Source: Saururus chinensis | Taxonomy: Eukaryota; Streptophyta; Magnoliopsida; Piperales; Saururaceae | Direction: 5' to 3' | Assembly (NCBI GenBank): GCA_035235625.1 | Contig: CP141146.1 | Span: forward strand, 27,708,501 to 27,772,500 | Length of the DNA: 64,000 nt | Part shown: piece by piece, positions 57,372 to 64,000 of the stretch | Layout: every line of letters begins with the position of its first letter | How positions within the stretch are numbered: the first letter of the stretch is position 1 | Program-made: the position numbers and the translations under genes | Notes under the pieces: generated by a model | Seen by the model: only the letters and a program-made list of their open reading frames with translations | The model's database searches: none | What the model was told of the DNA's origin: nothing

Positions 57372-60300
57372 GGAGGTCTCTTAAATCTTTAAACGATATA
57401 AGTTAAGGAAGAACCGTCAAATTGTGGAATCACTTTATCAACAAACGTAACAAATGAATGTGAGGCATCTTTAAACTGTAAACGAATAATGATTCCCACA
57501 CATTCTTAACTTACATCAGTTTTTATCGATAAAAATATATAACATGACCAAAAGGGGTCCGATTAGTTTGTTGTTTAGTCTGTTTGATTTATTCTTTTGA
57601 AATTAGTAAATAAGTATGTATTCATTTAAAATAATTAAATATTTATTCGCGACAAGCTTTGGTACTTTGTTCTAAATCTACTTAAGTGAATTAAATTATA
57701 TAAGTTAAGGAAGAACTATCAAATTGTTGAATTACTTTGTTAATTTAATTTGTTTATAAATGTAGCAAATAAATGAGAGGTCTCTTTAAACTTTAAACAA
57801 TGTAACGATTTATGCACATTCATAATTACTTCCATTTTAATATAATAAAAAAAAGATAACTTGTGCAAAAGTGGGATTCATTCTTTCGATCACTTTGGTT
57901 CGTCATTTAGTACATTTAATTCATTCTTTCGAACTTTGCAAATAACTATGTAGTTATCTAAAATAATTAAATATACATTTGTGACGAGCTTAGTGCTTTC
58001 TTCTAAATCTAGTCAAGCGCATGAAATCATATAAATTAAGGAAGAATGGTTAAATTGTGGAATCACTTTGTCAAATTGATTCGTTATTACAAACATAGTA
58101 AATGAGGTCTCTTTAAACTTTAAACAATATAATGATTTGTACGCATTCTTAACTTACTTAAGTTTAATCGATCAAAAGGATATAACTTGACCAAAAGGGG
58201 TCTGATTCGTTCGTCGTTTAGTACATTTCTTATTCATTCTTTTGAACTTTGCAAATGAGTACATATTTATTTAAAATAATTCAATATACATTCGTGACGA
58301 GCTCTAAAGCTAGTTAAGCGACCATATAAAAGGAAGAACGGTCAAATTGTGGAATCACTTTTTAAATTTTATTTGTTATTACAAACGTAACAAATGAATT
58401 GGAGGTCTCCTTAAAGTTTAAACGATATAAAATTTTTTGCACATTTTTAACTTGCTTCGGTTTTAATCGCTCAAAAAGATATAACTTGACCAAAAGTAGT
58501 CCGATTGAATCATCATTTAGTACATTTTTTTCATTCATTTCAACTCAGCAAATGAGTATGTATTCATTTAAGACAATTAAATATATATTATTGACGAGCT
58601 TTGGTGCTTTGTTTTAAATCTACTTAAGCAAATGAAATCATATAAATTAAGGAAGAACGGTTAAATTGTGGAGTCTCTTTATCAATTTGATTCATTATTA
58701 CAAACGTAACAAATGAATTATAGTTCTCTTTAAACTTTAAACGATATAATAATTTGTACACATTCTTAACTTATTTCCGTTTTTAATAGATCAAAGGATA
58801 TAACTTTACTAAATGGGGTACGATTTGTTTGTCGTTTAGTAAATTTTATTTATTTTTTTAAACTTAACAAATGAGAACATATTTATTTAAAATAATTAAA
58901 TATACATTCGTAATGAGCATTGGTACTTTGTTCTAAATCTAGTTAAGCGAATGAAATCATATAAGTTAGTGAAGAATGGTCAAACTGTGGAGTCACTTTG
59001 TAAATTTGATTCGTTATTATGAACGTCATAAATGAATACAAGGTGTCTTCAAACTTTAAATGATATAACAATTTGTGCACATTCTTAACTTAATCGATTT
59101 TAATCGATCAAAAGGATATAACTTGACCAAAAGGGTCCGATTGGTTTGCCGTTTAGTACGTTTGATTTATTATTTTGAACTTAGTAAATGAGTACATATT
59201 CATTGAAAATAATAAAATATACATTCATGATGAGCTATAGTGCTTTGTTCTAAATCTAGTTAAGCGAATAAAATAATATAAATTAAGAAAGAATGGTCAA
59301 ATTGTGGAATCACTTTATTAATTTAATTATTATTACAAAGGTAACAAATAAATGAGAGGTCTCTTTAAACTTTAAACAATATAACACTTTGTTCACATTA
59401 TTTACTTACTTTGGTTTTAATTGATCAAAAAATGATATACCTTGACTAAAAGTAGTCTAATTAGTTCATTGTTTAGTACATCTGATTCATTATTTCGAAC
59501 TTTATAAATGAGTACATATTTATTTAAAATAATTAAATATACATTTGTGACGAGCTTTGATGTTTTGGTCTTAATCAAGTTAAGTGAATGAAATTATATA
59601 AGTTAATAAAGAATGGTCAAAATGTTGAATCACTTTGTTAATTTATCTCGTTATTCCGAACGTAACGAATGAATAGGAGGTCTCTTTAAACTTTAAACGA
59701 TAGAATAGTGATTTGTGGACATTTTTAACTTCATTTTTAATCGATTAAAAGGATATAACTTGACCAAAAGTGGTTTGATTGGTTTGTCATTTTGTACATT
59801 TAATTTATTCTTTTGAACTTAGCAAATGAATACGATTTTATTTAAAACTATTTAATATACAATCATGACAAGCTTTGGTGTTTTATTCTAAATCAAGTTA
59901 TGCAAATGAAATCATATAAGTTAAGGAATAACGGTTAAATTGTGGAATCATTTTGTCAACATTCTTAACGTGCATCGGTTTTAATAAATTAAAAGGATAT
60001 AACTTAACCAAAATGGGCAGATTGATTTGTCGTTTAGTACGTTTGATTCATTTTTTTGAACTAAGCAAATGAGTACGTAGTAATTTAAAATAATTATATA
60101 TAAATTCATGAGGAGCTAGTGCTTTATTCTAAATCTAGTTAAGCGAATAAAATCATATTAGTTAAGAAAAAATGGTAAAATTGCGGTATCACTTTGTCAA
60201 TATCATTAATTATTACGAACGTAACAAATTAATAAGAGGACCCTTTAAACTTTAAACGATATAATGATTTGTACACATTTTTAACTTACATTGGTTTTAA

Positions 60301-61055
60301 TCGATTAAAAGGATAACTTGACCAAAAGTGGACCGACTGGTTCATCTTTTAGTATGTTTTATTTATTCTTTTGAACTTAGCAAATGTGTGCATAGTTATT
60401 TAAAAGAATTAAATGTACATTTGTGACGAGCTTTAGTGCTTTGCTCTAAATCTAGTTAAGTGAATGAAATCATATAAATTAAGGAAAAATGGTCAAATTG
60501 TGGGATCGCTTTGTTAATTTGATTAGTTATTACGAACATCACAAATGAATGGGAGGTCTCTTTAATCTTTAAACGATATAAAAATTTGTGCACATTCTTA
60601 ACTTACTTTAGTTTTAATTGATCAAAACGATATAACTTGTACGAAAGTGGTCTGATTAGTTCGTCGTTTAGTACGTATGATGCTTTCTTTTGAATTTAGC
60701 AAATGAGAATATATTCAGTTTAAACAAATAAATATACATAAGTGACGAGCTATGATGCTTTGTTCTAAATCAAGTTAAGCGAATGAAATAATATAATTAA
60801 GGTAGAACGGTCAAATTGAGGAATCACTTCATCAATTTGATTCATTATTACAACTTAACAAATAAGAGGTCTCTTTAAACTTTAAACGATATAAAGATTT
60901 GTGTACATTCTTAACTTACTTCGGTTTTAATCGATTAAAAAAATATACCTTAACCAAAAGGGATCCAATTGTTTTGTCGTTTAGTACGTTTGCTTTTTCT
61001 TTTAAAAAAAAATAGTACATATTCATTTAAAATAATTAAATATACATTTGTGACG
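57372..61055. repeat. ~315-bp satellite, array 2, diverged subfamily
   Basis: Units recur near 57512, 57830, 58163, 58460, 58776, 59093, 59412, 59730, 59968, 60293, 60610 and 60922. Diagnostic differences from array 1: GTGGAATCACTTTGTCAATT instead of GTGGCATCGCTTTCTCCATT, and TTCTAAATCTAGTTAAGCG instead of TTCTAAAACTAGTTAAGCG. One short unit (about 238 bases) lies near 59730-59968. No coding signal. Confidence 0.88.
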
Positions 61056-61425
61056 TGCAATGGTGGTGGTTGCTGTGGCAGTGGTGGGGGGGGGGGGGGG
61101 GCGGCGGTAGTGGTGGTGGTAGTAGCAGTGGTGGTGGTGGCTGTGGTGGTTGTGGTAGTGGCAGCGGTGGTGTCAGTGGCGGCGATGGTGGAGGCGGTGA
61201 CAATGATGGTAGTGGTAGTAACAGCAAGACATAAGTCTTTGCTGATTTTCTCCCAAAATTCATGGGTTGATGGGTGGAAAGTTTTTGGGGGAATTTTTCA
61301 TCTATTTTCTCTCAATTTTCGCTTTAGTTTCTCTTTCCCCGTTGCGCCAAATAGTGGTAACTAGGGGATTTTAAGAAGATTCCTTTCCCTTTCCCTACTT
61401 TCTACCAATCCAAACAGACCCTTAA
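61056..61425. other. (GGT)n-rich insert in satellite array 2
   Basis: Satellite sequence stops after TACATTTGTGACG. A GGT/GGC-rich stretch (61060-61235) with a run of about 14 G follows, then unique sequence ending CCAATCCAAACAGACCCTTAA, and the satellite resumes with TTAGCAAATGAG. Read on the minus strand the right border is TTAAGGGTCTGTTTGGATTGG, similar in style to ends of small plant transposons that start GGGTCTGTTTGG after a TTA target. I cannot find a matching left inverted repeat. Open frames here are glycine/valine or proline low-complexity. Confidence 0.5.
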
Positions 61426-62510
61426 TATTAGCAAATGAGAACATATTCATTTAAAATAATTAAATATACATTCGTAATGAGCTTTGGTGATTTGTTCTAA
61501 ATCTAGTTAAGTAAATAAAATCATATAAGTTAAGAAAGAACAGTTAAATTGTGGAGTCATTTTGTAAATTTTATTTGTTATTATGAACATCACAAATAAA
61601 TATGAGGTCTCTTTAAACATTAAATGATATAACAATTTGTGAACATTCTTAACTTACATCGGTTTTAATCGATTAAAAGGATATAACTTAACCAAATGTG
61701 TCTAATTTGTTCATCAGTACATTTTTTTATTCTTTTGAACTTAACAAATGAGTATGTATTTATTAAAAATAATTAAATATACATTCGTGATGAACTTTGA
61801 TGCTTTGTTCTAAACCTAGTTAAAGTGAATGAAAACATATAAGTTAAGGAAGAATGGTCAAATTGTTAAATTACTTTGTCAATTTGATTTGTTATTACTA
61901 ACGAAACTAATGAATGTGAGGTCTCTTTAAACTATAAACAATATAACGATTTGACCACATTCTTAACTTACTTCGGTTTTAATCGATCAAGTATACTTTG
62001 ACCAAAAGGAGTCCGATTAGTTCATCATTTTGTACATTTGATATGAGTACATATATTTAAAACAACTAAATATACATTCGTGACGAGATATGATGCATTG
62101 TTCTAATTTTAGTTAAGAGAATGAAATCAAATAAATTAATGAACGGTCAAATTGTTGAATGGCTTTGTTAATTTGATTCATTATTTCGAGCGTAACAAAT
62201 AAATAAGAGGTCTCTTTAAACTTTAAAGGATATAATGATTTGTACACATTATTAACTTACTTCAATTGTAATCGATCAAAAGGATAAAACCTGACCAAAA
62301 GTGGTCCGATTGGTTCATCATTTAGTATATTTGATTCATTATTTCAAACTTAGAAAATGAGTACATATTTATTTAAAACAATTACATATACATTCGTGAC
62401 GTTCTTTGGTGCTTTGTTCTTAATCAAGTTATGTGAATAAAAGTATATAAGTTAATGAAGAACGATCAAATTGTGGAATCACTTTGTTAATATGATTCGT
62501 GACGTTCTTT
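61426..62510. repeat. ~315-bp satellite, array 2 continued, diverged subfamily
   Basis: Units near 61655, 61975 and 62268 keep the AAATCTAGTTAAG and GTGGA(A/G)TCACTTTGT variants. The ~45 bases just right of the insert (AGCAAATGAGAACATATTCA...) duplicate the bases just left of it. Confidence 0.85.
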
Positions 62511-64000
62511 GGTGTTTTGTTCGTCATCTAGTACATTTGATTCATTCTTTCGAAACTACTTAAGTGTGTAAAATCACATATATTAATGAGGAACGGTCAA
62601 ATTGTGGCATCCCTTACTCCATTTGATTTGTAATTATGAACGTAACAAACGATTGGGAGGTCTTTTTAAACTTTAAACGATATAACGATTTGTTCACATT
62701 CTTAATGAACTTCGGTTTTGATCGATTAAAAGGATGTAACTAGACAAAAAGTTGTCCATTTGGTTCATCATTTAGTACATGTGATTTGTTCTTACGAACT
62801 TAGTAAATAAATACGTATTTATTTAAAACTACTAAATATACATTCGTGGCGAGCTTAGTTGCTTTGTTCTAAAACTAGTTAAGCAAATAAATTCACATAA
62901 GTTAAAGAAGAATGGTCAAATTGTGGCATCGCCCTCTCCATTTGATTTGTAATTACAAACCTAACAAGTGATTTTAAGTTTTAAATGATATACTGATTTG
63001 TGCATAATTTTAACGAACTTCGGTTTTAAACGATTAAAAGGAAATAACTAAACAAAAAGTGGTCCAATTGGTTCATCTTTTTGTGCATTTGATTCATTCT
63101 TATAAACTTAATAAATAAGTACATATTTCTTTAAAAGGACTTAATATACATTTGTAACTAGTTTTTGTGCTTTGTTCTAAAACTAATTAAGCCAACAAAA
63201 TCACATAAATTAAGGAAGGATGGTCAAATTGTGGCATCTCTTTATCCATTTGATTCGTAATTACGAACGTAACAAATGATTATGAGGTTTTTTACAAACT
63301 TTTAATGATATAATGTAACAAACATTAAACGATATAATGATTTATATACATTCTTAACGAATTTGGGTTTTAATCGATTACAAGGATATAATTAGACCAA
63401 AAGTGGTCAAATTGGTTTGTCGTTTAGTACGTTTCATTCATTCCTACAAACTTAGTAAATGACTAAGTATTTTTTTTTAAACAACTAAATATACATTCGT
63501 GATGAGATTAGGTGTTTTGCCCAAAAATAAGTTAAGCGAATCAAATCACATCAGTTAAACAAGAACGGTCAAATTGTGGCATCAATTTCTCCATTTGATT
63601 TGTAATTACAAATATAATAAATGATTATGAGGCATTTTTAAACTTTAAACCATATAATGATTTGTGCACATTCTTAACGAACTTTGATTTTTATCGATTA
63701 AAATGATATAATTAGACTAAAAATGATATAATTAGACTAAAAGTGGTCTGACTACTTTGTCATTTAGTGCATTTGATTTGTTCGTATGAACTTAGTAAAT
63801 AAGTATGTATTTCTTTAAAATAACTAAATATACATTCGTGACGAGCTTAGTTGTTTTATTCTAAAACTAGTTAAAGCGAATAAAATTACATAAGTTATAA
63901 AAAAATGGTCAAATTGTTGAACTGCTTTCTCCATTTGTTTCGTAATTACTAACGTAACAAATGATTTAGATGTCTTTTTAAATTTTAAACGATATAACAA
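62511..64000. repeat. ~315-bp satellite, array 2, subfamily as in array 1
   Basis: After an irregular junction near 62495-62580, where GTGACGTTCTTTGGT appears twice, units near 62714, 63024, 63366 and 63685 carry the array-1 variants GTGGCATC..CTCCATTTG and TTCTAAAACTAGTTAAGC. The array runs off the window. Confidence 0.85.

Noticed and set aside
60969-61364. Glycine/valine-rich open frame of 131 codons (cell-wall glycine-rich protein?)
   Set aside because: It is translation of a GGT/GGC microsatellite with a long G run inside satellite DNA. No signal peptide and no upstream gene structure.
1-64000. tRNA, rRNA or snRNA genes
   Set aside because: No cloverleaf, rRNA core or snRNA signature noticed. 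The only tRNA-related match is the primer-binding site of fossil 2 at 52322-52335.

Overview
This looks like repeat-dense DNA from a flowering plant nucleus, probably a heterochromatic or knob-like region. The reasons are a CACTA DNA transposon family with plant-type ends, Ty3/gypsy fossils (one with an initiator tRNA-Met type primer site and a chromodomain-like tail), plant telobox motifs, a ~315-bp satellite, and fragments of two conserved eukaryotic genes (NPC1-like and TVP38/TMEM64-like). I cannot name the species. I see no intact protein-coding gene, no RNA gene and no CRISPR array. The many open frames in GA/CT-rich DNA are low-complexity shadows.

Layout. 1-2604: right part of a non-autonomous CACTA element (A). 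2605-6559: AT-rich ~315-bp satellite. 6560-9232: left part of a second copy of the same CACTA family (B), holding a solo LTR at 6951-7535. 9233-13104: broken, 5'-truncated Ty3/gypsy pol fossil with an LTR-like tail to about 13561. 14283-17890: a 3.6-kb TG...CA unit with a perfect 5-bp target duplication, best read as a very long solo LTR. 19567-28440: three full or internally deleted copies and one partial copy of a ~2.4-3.2 kb tandem unit carrying dead exons of an NPC1-like sterol transporter and of an unidentified gene that looks double-stranded-RNA-binding. 29204-32455: dead TVP38/TMEM64-like gene with a duplicated 3' end. 34505-40345: CT-rich minisatellites mixed with dead exons of a coiled-coil gene, part of it segmentally duplicated.

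40346-57371 is the most unusual part. It is a large array of (GA)n/(CT)n tracts punctuated by short palindromes of the type GAGCACGCGTGCTC, organised in roughly 0.9-1.5 kb higher-order units, most of which carry one telobox-like TTTAGGGTTTA. A small likely seed of the same array (37624-37950) lies beside the duplicated partner of the gene segment that borders the main array. The array is split by a Reina-like chromovirus fossil on the minus strand (46992-52674, itself holding a nested solo LTR) and by a second copy of the 6951-7535 solo LTR (53668-54209).

57372-64000 returns to the ~315-bp satellite, first as a diverged subfamily, then from about 62.5 kb as the subfamily seen at 2605-6559. 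A (GGT)n-rich insert sits at about 61056-61425. No genes here work together as a pathway. What ties the window together is repeated local duplication: CACTA with satellite, NPC1-like units, coiled-coil segments, and the GA/palindrome array.
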